Below are positions 51,395-60,553 of a DNA stretch of 64,000 nucleotides, in pieces. The first letter of the stretch is position 1. Each line of letters opens with the position of its first letter. Both the position numbers and the translations under genes were made by a program. The notes under the pieces were generated by a model, which was not told where the DNA came from, searched no databases, and saw nothing but the letters and a program-made list of their open reading frames with translations. This stretch comes from CAZUZS01 sp964624795 (lineage in GTDB: Bacteria > Calditrichota > Calditrichia > RBG-13-44-9): contig CAZUZS010000012.1 of assembly GCA_964624795.1 (NCBI GenBank), positions 16,632 through 80,631 on the forward strand, given 5' to 3'.

Positions 51395-52849
51395 CTAATT
51401 CTCAAAACTGAGGGGCAAATGCACCCGAAATGTTGACCCTTTCCCTATTTCGCTGTCCACCTCGATATGGCCGTTATGCGTTTCCGCGATCAGCTTGCAA
51501 ATGGAAAGCCCCAGACCGCTTCCATTCGCTTTGGGGGTTTGCTCATTTTTCACGCGGTAAAAGCGTTCGAAAATATATGGCAAATCTTGTTCGGGAATTC
51601 CTATCCCCTCATCCCGGATTTCGACCGTTGCATTGGAGTCCGCGGTTGAAAATCCGATCCGGATTTTCCCCTTTTCCGGGCTATATTTGATGGCATTATC
51701 AATAAGATTAAAAAACAATTCATAGAGGCGAATTTTATCGCCCCGGACTTTTGCCGCTGGAAAATCCTCTATTTCAATTTTCTGCGATTTATTGTCCGCC
51801 AGCATCTCGACGTCGAGCAGCACTTCACGCAGAACCCCGTCCAGCCGGATTGTCTCAAAGTTGAAGTGCGACGAATCTGTGCCAGCCTGCGTCAGCAGCA
51901 TCAGATTATCGATCAGATGGCTCAGTCGGGAAAGTGTTTCCATATCCTGAACCAGTTTTATCTTCATTTCAATGGACAAATCCTGGTTGTTCAACTCGTC
52001 TTCCCAGTGGGCACGAAGAATAGACAAGGGAGTTTTCAATTCATGAGCAGCATTGGCGAGGAATTCTTCCTGGCTGGCAAAAATCTTTCTAAGCGTTTGC
52101 AATGAATCATTCAGATAGTCGAGATGTAATATGGGTTCACGTCCATCGAAGTTCGCTTTTAGAGATTTCAGGATGTCTTCGAATAACCTGCTTCCGGGAG
52201 ATCCGCCGGGGAAAAAGGATGAAATTCCGGCTTCACCTTCATACCGGCCGTCTTTTCTCTCATTTTCGCGGAATTCTTTTTCAGTCTGGGCAGAATTCCT
52301 GAGTTCGCCGCGCACTGTCCACCCGGATGATTTTTCTCTCAGAGACTCTGGTTTACCGTAGGGGACACCGGATTCAATTATGGCTTGCGATGCCAATTCA
52401 CCGTTCCAAAGAATATCCGAAAATCGCATGATGAGATCAACGCTCCTGCCGGACTTTGCCGCACCTCGGAAACGAAGCCAAAAATTCGACTCTTGTTTCG
52501 GGTGCCTATCCAGCAAAACCTGCCGAATTCTCGAATGATGATCGGGGGCAACTATGTCCGTCAAGACCATTCCGCCATCCACGGCTTCCTGGTAAGTATA
52601 TCCGAACAATTTCTCCCAGGCGGGATTCACAAATAAAAAGCGGTCATCCTTCAAGACAAATACAGCCGCAGATGCTAATTGCGCCATCATGCGATAATTT
52701 CTTTCCGTTTCTCTCCAGGCCAATTTTAACCGTGATTGTTCAATTGCCTCTGCCTCTGAACCCGCATCTTCATCAAAATCATCCAACGAAGACAGCATAT
52801 TTCGCGTATCCGAAAAGGCATTCGCTTGCAGGAATTCCGCATCTTTCAT
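51395..52849 (-). CDS. PAS-domain sensor histidine kinase
   Basis: A 484-residue soluble kinase. An acidic N-terminal segment leads into a PAS domain (about 55-160; LKDDRFLFVNPAWEKLFGYT). A dimerisation/HisKA domain has His269 in LANAAHELKTPLSILRAHWE. The HATPase domain has N-box NLIDNAIKYSPEKGK, G1 DEGIGIPEQDLPYIFERFYR and G2 GSGLGLSICKL. No membrane helix is predicted, so it senses an internal signal. No response regulator is adjacent, making it an orphan in this window. The ATG at 52849 is preferred over a TTG nine codons upstream. Confidence 0.94.
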   Translation of the reverse strand: MKDAEFLQANAFSDTRNMLSSLDDFDEDAGSEAEAIEQSRLKLAWRETERNYRMMAQLASAAVFVLKDDRFLFVNPAWEKLFGYTYQEAVDGGMVLTDIVAPDHHSRIRQVLLDRHPKQESNFWLRFRGAAKSGRSVDLIMRFSDILWNGELASQAIIESGVPYGKPESLREKSSGWTVRGELRNSAQTEKEFRENERKDGRYEGEAGISSFFPGGSPGSRLFEDILKSLKANFDGREPILHLDYLNDSLQTLRKIFASQEEFLANAAHELKTPLSILRAHWEDELNNQDLSIEMKIKLVQDMETLSRLSHLIDNLMLLTQAGTDSSHFNFETIRLDGVLREVLLDVEMLADNKSQKIEIEDFPAAKVRGDKIRLYELFFNLIDNAIKYSPEKGKIRIGFSTADSNATVEIRDEGIGIPEQDLPYIFERFYRVKNEQTPKANGSGLGLSICKLIAETHNGHIEVDSEIGKGSTFRVHLPLSFEN

Positions 52850-52947
52850 TATGATATTTTCCAAAGCGTTTAACAAACCACAAAAAATTAGTCGCCTGCT
52901 ATGATCAAGCTGAACCGTATTTTATAAAAAAAGAAACTCCCTCCCAA

Positions 52948-53107
52948 CCCCATGATTGCACTACCCTCTCAGCCCCANNNNNNNNNNNNNNNNNNNNNNN
53001 NNNNNNNNNNNNNNNNNNNNNNNNNNNNNNNNNNNNNNNNNNNNNNNNNNNNNNNNNNNNNNNNNNNNNNNNNNNNNCCCCATGATTGCACTACCCTCTC
53101 AGCCCCA
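52948..53107. other. scaffold gap (100 N) flanked by an identical 30-base direct repeat
   Basis: Bases 52948-52977 and 53078-53107 are identical and immediately flank the 100 N at 52978-53077. The shared text begins CCCCATGATTGCACTACCCT. The simplest reading is two contigs that overlap by 30 bases and were scaffolded with an arbitrary gap. A true direct repeat or collapsed tandem array is the alternative. The interval 52850-53451 has no supported gene. Confidence 0.85.
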
Positions 53108-53451
53108 AAATGATTTTCCCTTTAAGTTCAACGATTTTTCTATAAGGAGAGCGTGACGCCAGAATAACATAAATCTTCCATATCTGGTTTTCTATTAAAA
53201 TGCGCGCTGCGCGAAAAGTAAAGACAAACAGCATAATCGTTACCATGATATTTGTATGAAAGCTGAGCTTTATTCCCGGTTCCAGCAAAGTTTGCGATTC
53301 CTGTGCTATTACAATTAGACCTATCTTACTTATAGTGAATTTTCTATTCTGGCAATTGCACAAGAGGAATTATGCTTGTAGAAACAGGGTGTTTTCCGCA
53401 GTCATTATCGGAGAAATGATACTCATCGTGCAAATAAACAGGGTCACCTCT

Positions 53452-53664
53452 CATTGCCATCTCATTCAAAATAAATTTAATATGCCATCGGTGGCAATGG
53501 TATCGTTGAGAACCTGTATTCCTTGTAGGATAAATACTGCAAATTGTGTGGTATTTGGCCGTCCGAAAGCTGTAAATAAATTACCACACGCGGGTATTTA
53601 TCATTCTAATCGATGGTGAAAATGGGGAATAGGTCGAGATGATTATTTTCCATCGAGTTTTTTT
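53452..53664 (+). ncRNA. candidate structured RNA with a terminator-like 3' end
   Basis: Three paired regions follow one another on the plus strand in a gene-free interval. CATTGCCA (53452-53459) pairs with TGGCAATG (53492-53499). GTGTGGTA (53546-53553) pairs with TACCACAC (53582-53589). TCGATGG plus AAAAT (53610-53623) pairs with ATTTTCCATCGA (53645-53656), and TTTTTTT follows at 53658-53664. A competing hairpin TGCCA-TCGG-TGGCA (53483-53496) shares one arm of the first pair. The final stem and T-run look like a plus-strand intrinsic terminator where no plus-strand gene is known. A 94-codon frame (53335-53619) ends in it but looks non-coding. Confidence 0.4.
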
Positions 53665-53718
53665 AAAAATGTAACCGGCTCCTCCTCCTGTCATTTGTGA
53701 ATAGGGACCGGTTAATTT

Positions 53719-56352
53719 TTAGTTTTCCTTCTCCCGCGGCTGCAACAGTTTTGCAATCAGACCCGTCCAGCCGGTTTGGTGCGAGGCCCCTAATCCTGCA
53801 CCATTTTCCCCATGAAAATATTCGTGGAATAAGAGATAGTCCCGGAAATGCGGATCTTTCTGCATTTTCCCGTTCCCGCCAAACACGGGACGTTTTCCTT
53901 CCTTATTTCTCAGAAAAATTGCGCACAATCGTGTTGAAATGGCGATTGCCACTTCTTCGATGGTGGCCAAATTGCCGGAGCCTGTCGGGTATTCCACTTT
54001 AAAGTCGGCTCCATAATAATGGTGGAATTTCTGCAGAGATTCGATAATGAGATAATTCAGCGGAAACCAGACCGGGCCTCGCCAGTTGGAATTTCCGCCG
54101 AAAAGCGCTGAGTCAGATTCCGCCGGCTGATAGCTAACCGTGAATTCATGCCCGTTGCTCGAAAACACATACGGATTTTTCTCATGATACCTGGACAGCG
54201 CCCGTATTCCAAAATCGGAAAGAAATTCATCTGGGTCCAACATTTTTCTTAGCAGGCTCTTCATCCGGTGCCCCCGCAGAAGAGACAGCAGGCGACGCTC
54301 GCCCAAACCTGGCTCATGCCAGCGGGAAACCAGCGCCGACAATCCCGGCTGGTTATTAAGAAACCATTCCATCCTTGCCTTGAATTCAGGCAGCCGGTCC
54401 AGCAGCCCAGGTTCCAGCGTTTCCACTGCAAAAAGTGGAATCAACCCAACCATGGAACGAACTTTCAGGGGAATGTTGGTGCCCGAGGGAGTGTGAAGAA
54501 CATCATAATAAAATTCATCTTCATCGTCCCACAGCGTTAATCCTTCCTCGCCAATATTCACCATCGCTTTGGCGATGTAAAGAAAATGTTCGAAGAACTT
54601 GATCGCCAGATCCTGGTAAACCGGGTTTTGAAGAGCCAACTCCAGCGCAATTCGCATCATGTTCAGACAAAACATGGCCATCCAGCTTGTGCCGTCGCTT
54701 TGTTCGAGGTAACCACCGGTCGGTAGCTGTTTGCTGCGGTCGAAAACGCCGATGTTATCCAATCCCAGAAAACCACCCTGAAAAATATTGCGGTCGTTGG
54801 CATCTTTGCGGTTTACCCACCATGTAAAATTCAATAGAAGCTTGTGAAAAACCCTCTCCAGGAAAGCAGGGTCTCCCTTGCCATGATGCATTTTCTTATC
54901 GATTTTATAAACCCGCCAGGCAGCCCATGCATGTACCGGGGGATTCACATCGCCAAAAGCCCATTCATAAGCCGGAAGCTGGCCATTAGGATGCATATAC
55001 CACACGCGTGTCAGAAGGACAAGTTGGTTTTTCGCGAATTCGGGATCGACCAGGGACAACGTCAGGCAATGAAACGCCAGGTCCCAGGCAGCATACCACG
55101 GGTATTCCCATTTATCGGGCATGGAAATAATATCGTCGTTGTTCAGATGCAGCCAGTTGCTGTTTCGGCCATGCCATCGCTCCAGGGGCGGCAGCGGTTC
55201 CGCCGGATCGCCCTCCAGCCAGCGGTTCACATTGAAATGATACAACTGTTTTGACCACAACATCCCGGCGAACGCCTGGCGCTGGACATTCCTGGAATCT
55301 GCGTTTTTGATTTTCTTCTGGATTTCGGCATAGAATTCATCTGCTTCGTTCAGGCGCGCAGAAAATATATTCTCGAAATCATCAAATGGTTGCCGGATCG
55401 ACTCATGGCTCAGGCGCATCCATATTTCGTGCGACTCGCCAGCGGCAATGCTTAATTCAATGTTGGCAGCAGCCTTTGTTCCGCTCTCATGCGGACTTAT
55501 CGCATCTTCTTTGCCGTGAACGACATAATCATTTATGCCATCTTTGAAATATCCCCGGGCACCACTCTGGCCATACAACCTTGCAACATTCGTCTCATTC
55601 TCGCAGAACAGAAATTCCGCCTCATCCCGGAAATAAAGCCAATAGTGGCCAAGCTTGGGATGCTGGATATCGATTGCATTCTCACTTGCTTTTTCCATCG
55701 AGGGTTTGGGAAGATCCTTTGTCCAGGACCAGGTATTACGAAACCAGGCGTGAGGGAGCAGATTCAGTTTGGCCGTTTGCGATCCGCGGTTGAAAACGGT
55801 AATACGGATAAGGATGTCTTCCGGGCTCGCCTTCGCATATTCTATGAAAACATCAAAATACCGGTCCTCATCAAAAACGCCTGTATCTATCAACTCGAAT
55901 TCGGGATCCGATTTCCCTCGCCGGCGATTCTCATTCAGCAAAAGAGAATAGGGGAATTCCTGCTGTGGATATTTATAAAGCATTTTCATATAGGAGTGAG
56001 TTGGCGTATTGTCCAGGTAATAGTAAATCTCCTTGACATCTTCTCCGTGGTTGCCTTCGTCTCCCGTCAATCCGAACAGCCGCTCTTTGATGATGGGATC
56101 GTAACCATTCCACATTGCCACCGAAAAACAGAGCAGTTGTCGGCTATCGCTTATGCCGCCAATGCCATCCTCGCCCCAACGGTATGCCCGGCTGCGGGAC
56201 ATATCGTGCGGAAAATATTCCCACGCCGTGCCGTTTGGGCTGTAATCCTCCCTTACGGTTCCCCACTGCCTTTCAGCCAAATACGGGCCCCATTTTGTCC
56301 AGGGGGCCTTTTGCTGCTGCGCTTCCATCAGCCGAATCTTTTCAGAATTCAT
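53719..56352 (-). CDS. GH63-like glucosidase (MGH1-type glycoside hydrolase)
   Basis: An 877-residue glycoside hydrolase without a signal peptide, hence cytosolic. The start region has WGPYLAERQWGTVREDYSPN and WEYFPHDMSRSRAYRWGEDG, characteristic of bacterial GH63 proteins related to mannosyl-oligosaccharide glucosidase. The (alpha/alpha)6 barrel includes EYPWYAAWDLAFHCLTLSLV, DKWEYPWYA and GNSNWRGPVWFPLNYLIIES. Bacterial members hydrolyse small alpha-glucosides such as glucosylglycerate, mannosylglycerate or alpha-glucosyl sugars; the substrate here is not known. GGAGAAC lies before the ATG. It fits the compatible-solute and alpha-glucan genes next to it. Confidence 0.9.
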   Translation of the reverse strand: MNSEKIRLMEAQQQKAPWTKWGPYLAERQWGTVREDYSPNGTAWEYFPHDMSRSRAYRWGEDGIGGISDSRQLLCFSVAMWNGYDPIIKERLFGLTGDEGNHGEDVKEIYYYLDNTPTHSYMKMLYKYPQQEFPYSLLLNENRRRGKSDPEFELIDTGVFDEDRYFDVFIEYAKASPEDILIRITVFNRGSQTAKLNLLPHAWFRNTWSWTKDLPKPSMEKASENAIDIQHPKLGHYWLYFRDEAEFLFCENETNVARLYGQSGARGYFKDGINDYVVHGKEDAISPHESGTKAAANIELSIAAGESHEIWMRLSHESIRQPFDDFENIFSARLNEADEFYAEIQKKIKNADSRNVQRQAFAGMLWSKQLYHFNVNRWLEGDPAEPLPPLERWHGRNSNWLHLNNDDIISMPDKWEYPWYAAWDLAFHCLTLSLVDPEFAKNQLVLLTRVWYMHPNGQLPAYEWAFGDVNPPVHAWAAWRVYKIDKKMHHGKGDPAFLERVFHKLLLNFTWWVNRKDANDRNIFQGGFLGLDNIGVFDRSKQLPTGGYLEQSDGTSWMAMFCLNMMRIALELALQNPVYQDLAIKFFEHFLYIAKAMVNIGEEGLTLWDDEDEFYYDVLHTPSGTNIPLKVRSMVGLIPLFAVETLEPGLLDRLPEFKARMEWFLNNQPGLSALVSRWHEPGLGERRLLSLLRGHRMKSLLRKMLDPDEFLSDFGIRALSRYHEKNPYVFSSNGHEFTVSYQPAESDSALFGGNSNWRGPVWFPLNYLIIESLQKFHHYYGADFKVEYPTGSGNLATIEEVAIAISTRLCAIFLRNKEGKRPVFGGNGKMQKDPHFRDYLLFHEYFHGENGAGLGASHQTGWTGLIAKLLQPREKEN

Positions 56353-56375
56353 TCTTGTTCTCCAATGTAATGGAC

Positions 56376-56499
56376 AAAAAATCAGACNNNNNNNNNNNNN
56401 NNNNNNNNNNNNNNNNNNNNNNNNNNNNNNNNNNNNNNNNNNNNNNNNNNNNNNNNNNNNNNNNNNNNNNNNNNNNNNNNNNNNNNNAAAAAATCAGAC
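56376..56499. other. scaffold gap (100 N) with a 12-base shared end
   Basis: AAAAAATCAGAC occurs at 56376-56387 and again at 56488-56499 on either side of the 100 N (56388-56487). As at the previous gap, this suggests overlapping contig ends. The whole interval 56353-56801 between two divergent genes has no supported gene; it should hold both promoters. Confidence 0.8.
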
Positions 56500-56801
56500 A
56501 GAATATTCTTTACTGGAAACGGAATTGACCCAGATCCCAATTGCTGTTCGCGGACGATTTATTCATCCTGGCTTCAACTCTTATTATTTGAATTTAATAA
56601 TATCCTGACAGCACTCTTATCTTCTTCTCAAAGATCTTAATAGGCAATGCACAACATTTGTTTTATCCTTTTCTGAATATTTCGTTTCCGACATTGCCTG
56701 GGCAATATGAATGAAAAAATATTTTATTCTATTCATTTCGACTCGATCCGCTTATATTCTTCGAATTCAAGCACACCGGTTAAAATGAGGAGAAGTATTT
56801 G

Positions 56802-58700
56802 ATGAGACCCGCTAAGATGAAAATAGGCTGTTACTTTTCCTTTGTCTTAGTGCTGAATTTCAGCATCCTGTTAGAATTTTCCCATGCGCAGGAGTCACTT
56901 TACCTGCGGGAAAATTACGTCAAACATGAATACAGGATCACAATGCGGGATGGTGTCAGGCTTTTTACAGCGGTCTATACACCGAAGGATACGACAAAAT
57001 CTTATCCTATCTTGCTGAATCGAACCCCATATTCAGTTGGTCCCTACGGTGAAGACGCCTGGCCAAGCCGGACAAGCTCATGGCATCATTTAGCGGAGGA
57101 AGGCTTTATCTTTGTCTTTCAGGATGTGCGCGGCAGATTCATGTCTGAGGGGGAATATGTAAACATGCGTCCCTACCTGGCCAACAAAAAAGGGCCGAAA
57201 GATATCGATGAGAGCAGCGACACCTGGGATACAATCGATTGGCTGGTGAAAAATATCAAACACAACAACGGCCGCGTAGGGATGTGGGGAATCTCCTATC
57301 CCGGCTTTTATGCGGCGATGGGAGCAATAGATGCGCATCCGGCACTGAAAGCCGTTTCACCGCAGGCACCCATCTCCAATTGGTTCATTGGCGATGACTT
57401 TCATCATAACGGTGCACTAAACCTGACGCTCGCTTTCCGGTTTTTCCCAGCTTTCGGCTTACCCCGGCCTGAGCCGATTGCGCATTGGCCAACAGGATTC
57501 AGTATCCCAACGCCGGATGGCTATCGTTTTTTTCTGCGGATGGGTCCGCTTCCCAACGCCAATAAAAAATACCTGGAAGGGGATATTGCCTTCTGGAACG
57601 ATATGATGGAGCACGGCACCTACGACCAATTCTGGCAGGCCCGGAACACGCTGCAATATTTTCATGATATCAAGCCGGCGGTGATGACGGTGGGGGGCTG
57701 GTTCGATGCCGAAGATTGTTATGGAGCGCAACACACCTACCAGGCAATCGAAAAGAGCAACCCCGGTGCCTACAATATCCTGGTGATGGGGCCGTGGTAT
57801 CATGGCGGCTGGGTGCGTTCCGATGGCAGCGAATTGGGGGATATTCGTTTTGGCAGCAAAACCGGGGAATTTTACGAACAGAATATCGAACTGCCTTTCT
57901 TTCGATATTTTTTGAAAGGCAAGGGAGAGCTGAATTTACCGGAAGCTTACGTTTTTGAAACGGGCTCCAACAAGTGGCATGAATATCAAACCTGGCCGCC
58001 TCAACAATTGGACGAAGAACATCTATATTTCCATGAAGAGCAGATGCTTTCTCCGAATAAGCCAAACTCAAAAGAATCATCTGCATTTGAAGAATACACC
58101 AGCGATCCAAAGCACCCCGTTCCATTCACCGCTAGCATCACAGCCCGGATGCCTCGCGAGTACATGGTGGAAGACCAACGGTTCACGGCCACCCGCCCGG
58201 ATGTGCTGGTTTATCAAACCAATCCGCTTGCCAACGATTTCACCATCGCTGGCCCGGTAACTGCAGACCTGTACGTCTCAACCTCCGGCACCGATTCCGA
58301 CTGGATTGTCAAGCTGATCGACGTCTATCCGGATTATGCATTGGACAATGACCCGAATCCCTGCCAGGTTCACATGGGTGGCTACCAGATGATGCTGCGT
58401 GGCGACATCATGCGCGGAAAATTCCGAAACAGCTACCAGGAACCGCGACGGTTCGTGCCGGGTGAGGTTACGAAGGTTGAGTTCACCATGAACGATGTCT
58501 ATCATACTTTTCTAAAAGGGCACCGCATCATGGTGCAGGTGCAAAGCAGTTGGTTTCCGCTGTTCGATCTGAATCCGCAGAAATTTGTCGACATTTACCA
58601 CGCCAGCGCAGAGGATTTTCAGTCGGCACGGCAGCGTGTTTATCATAGTGCAAATTATCCATCGGGCATCAAGATTTACAATCCGGCGAAGAACAAATAA
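56802..58700 (+). CDS. secreted CocE/NonD-family alpha/beta hydrolase (peptidase S15-like)
   Basis: A 632-residue exported hydrolase. A signal peptide (CYFSFVLVLNFSILLEFSHA) precedes the S15 alpha/beta-hydrolase domain. The nucleophile is S165 in GMWGISYPGF, the acid Asp302 in GGWFDAEDCYGA and the base His334 in GPWYHGGWV. The N-terminal FQDVRGRFMSEGEYVNMRPY is typical. The C-terminal jelly-roll (about 430-620) has PGEVTKVEFTMNDVYHTFLK. Members cleave esters or acyl-amides (cocaine esterase, glutaryl-acylase) or X-Pro dipeptides; the substrate here is unknown. ATG 56802, one codon after a TTG, has GGAGAA upstream. Confidence 0.94.
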   Translation: MRPAKMKIGCYFSFVLVLNFSILLEFSHAQESLYLRENYVKHEYRITMRDGVRLFTAVYTPKDTTKSYPILLNRTPYSVGPYGEDAWPSRTSSWHHLAEEGFIFVFQDVRGRFMSEGEYVNMRPYLANKKGPKDIDESSDTWDTIDWLVKNIKHNNGRVGMWGISYPGFYAAMGAIDAHPALKAVSPQAPISNWFIGDDFHHNGALNLTLAFRFFPAFGLPRPEPIAHWPTGFSIPTPDGYRFFLRMGPLPNANKKYLEGDIAFWNDMMEHGTYDQFWQARNTLQYFHDIKPAVMTVGGWFDAEDCYGAQHTYQAIEKSNPGAYNILVMGPWYHGGWVRSDGSELGDIRFGSKTGEFYEQNIELPFFRYFLKGKGELNLPEAYVFETGSNKWHEYQTWPPQQLDEEHLYFHEEQMLSPNKPNSKESSAFEEYTSDPKHPVPFTASITARMPREYMVEDQRFTATRPDVLVYQTNPLANDFTIAGPVTADLYVSTSGTDSDWIVKLIDVYPDYALDNDPNPCQVHMGGYQMMLRGDIMRGKFRNSYQEPRRFVPGEVTKVEFTMNDVYHTFLKGHRIMVQVQSSWFPLFDLNPQKFVDIYHASAEDFQSARQRVYHSANYPSGIKIYNPAKNK

Positions 58701-58803
58701 TCTTCGCCGGGAGAAGCTGCCATTTAAACCGTGCTGGAACGGGAGAAAATCGACACCAACCAATCCGATAGATTAATAAGGCAGAAAGGAACCGTATATC
58801 ACA

Positions 58804-59730
58804 ATGGATACTCAAAGCGTCGTTATAATAGGGGCAAAACCGTATCCCCGGCTCGGGCAGGCTATCGGTCTGAGCGCAATTCTATTCCTCATCACTATTC
58901 TGCTGGCAATCGTCGTGCTTATTGTTACCTGGTCTTCGGGAGTAACAGAAGAAGTATCGCAAAATCTATGGCTTAAACTCGGCAGCTATATCATCCCAAT
59001 GGCGGCTGTAATATTGCTTGGTACCGCGAAAAAACGCCGATCCGAACAAGCCACAAAAACGCTTCATTTCATGCCGGTGAAAACAACAATCTTTCCCGTA
59101 CTTTTTCTCTTAACCCTCGCGCTGCTATTTATTACCGAAGCTATCGCCAACCTTATTCCCATGCCGGAGTTCGTCCAAAACTTATTTAATAGCGCCTTCT
59201 CGATGGACATCCCAACCCTCCTGCTGATCGTCTTCATTGCCCCTGTAATGGAGGAATTCCTTTTCCGGGGGATTTTTCTGGACGGTTTTCTCCAGGTGTA
59301 CTCACCGGCCAAAGCCATCATTTGGTCCGCTATTCTGTTTGGCGTTGTACACATGAATCCATGGCAATTCATTGCCGGTTTTGGGGCTGGATTATTGCTG
59401 GGATGGGTCTACTGGAAAACCCGCTCATTGTGGCCATGTATTTTTATCCACGTTGTGAACAACGGAATCAGTTATCTTATTTTCTACATCATGAAAGACC
59501 CAAATGCCTCCTCCCAGGAAGTGATAAATAACAACGCGGCTTACTACGCACTGGTTTTGGGGTGCCTGGTCATCGGATTTTTTCTTTGGAAGCTGCTCGA
59601 CAGAATGATTCTCAAGGCGAACCTGCAGACACTTTGGCCGGTGCAGGCCTCGTCAGATCAAATGCCCTCGTCCCAATCGCCTGTGGGCAACAGCCCGATT
59701 CAGGGCCCAAAGCAAGATGGCGTCGAATGA
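58804..59730 (+). CDS. CPBP-family intramembrane metalloprotease
   Basis: A 308-residue membrane protein of the CAAX protease/bacteriocin-processing (CPBP) family. About eight helices are visible. The three catalytic motifs are present: APVMEEFLFRGIF (EExxxR), GVVHMNPWQFIAGF and FIHVVNNGISYLIF, supplying the glutamates and histidines of the metal site. The C-terminal 40 residues are a polar Ser/Gln/Pro-rich tail. It lies 103 bases after the CocE hydrolase gene, in the same direction. The natural substrate is not known. Confidence 0.93.
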   Translation: MDTQSVVIIGAKPYPRLGQAIGLSAILFLITILLAIVVLIVTWSSGVTEEVSQNLWLKLGSYIIPMAAVILLGTAKKRRSEQATKTLHFMPVKTTIFPVLFLLTLALLFITEAIANLIPMPEFVQNLFNSAFSMDIPTLLLIVFIAPVMEEFLFRGIFLDGFLQVYSPAKAIIWSAILFGVVHMNPWQFIAGFGAGLLLGWVYWKTRSLWPCIFIHVVNNGISYLIFYIMKDPNASSQEVINNNAAYYALVLGCLVIGFFLWKLLDRMILKANLQTLWPVQASSDQMPSSQSPVGNSPIQGPKQDGVE

Positions 59731-60443
59731 TTGGTACCGGGCAAGCCGCTGGATCTGTATTTTAATCCAACAACACAATCCTGCTTGGCTGGCAATCAAT
59801 AACTCGCCGTATTGGCTATTTGAATTACCATCCCGGATTCATGTTTTGCCATGATGATTTCCGGAAATCGATTTTTTTCTTAATCCGGCTCGTAGTCATA
59901 ATCCAAATATTGATCCAGCCTTTTCAAGAATTTCGCGGTTTTCGCGTTCATCACAAAAAGGCTGCAAAAGCATTTGCGTATTTATCCCGCGGACGATCGC
60001 CGTCGGAGGTGGAATGATATTATCATTGCCTTAGGCATTAAGAAGAAATAGCAATCTATTATAACTGGATCTCCGATAAAAATATTCGGGAATGTCAATT
60101 TTAATAAGTCCACATGTTACCGGGATCAAAATCTCCCACCATTCTTTTGGTTGCCCGGCACTCTGAGCTGCCATTATTTTCTGGTCGAACCAACCCACAA
60201 TAGCCTTCGCAACAGGAAAAGGTTAGTAGAATCAACAAAATTCCCTTATGAAAAGCGTGAGCGTCGCATAATTTCTCCCGATTCCGAAACAGCCTATATT
60301 ATTTTCATTATTTTTAGCAACATGAATACAGGATAACCGTATCTCATCTCGTTTTTGTGAAATCGGAATCAAAAACAGGTTCTAAAAATTTCGACACATG
60401 AAACAAATTCATAGGAAAAATTTTCAAAAATTCCGAATTGATC
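59731..60443. other. long intergenic region, no supported gene
   Basis: AT-rich, with no convincing gene or RNA. On the minus strand two overlapping frames at about 59880-60020 give short protein-like fragments, for example a 23-codon frame starting MNAKTAKFLKRLDQYLDYDY (59880-59951). They may be degraded coding sequence. Confidence 0.35.
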
Positions 60444-60472
60444 TTGACGTTCCGGTAGTTTGATATTAGTTT
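60444..60472 (+). promoter_or_regulatory. candidate sigma-70 promoter for lpoB
   Basis: TTGACG (60444-60449) and TAGTTT (60467-60472) with 17 bases between, about 80 bases before the lpoB start. The -35 box is good and the -10 box weak. Confidence 0.35.
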
Positions 60473-60553
60473 CTCTTAAGGTTCGATTAGGCGCTATTAA
60501 AAGATTTCTTTTTCGTTATTGTCATCAAAAATGGACTAATCAGGAGGTTCGTC

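Noticed and set aside
52948..53107. Possible CRISPR array hidden by the gap
   Set aside because: Only two identical 30-base copies exist, directly at the contig ends, and no cas gene is near. Contig overlap is simpler.
53091..53363. 90-codon minus-strand frame after the second gap
   Set aside because: It starts in low-complexity AT-rich sequence, ends in the gap-flanking repeat, and has no recognisable domain.
55489..56370. 293-codon plus-strand frame opposite the GH63 gene
   Set aside because: Antisense shadow; the GH63 frame is full length and motif-complete.
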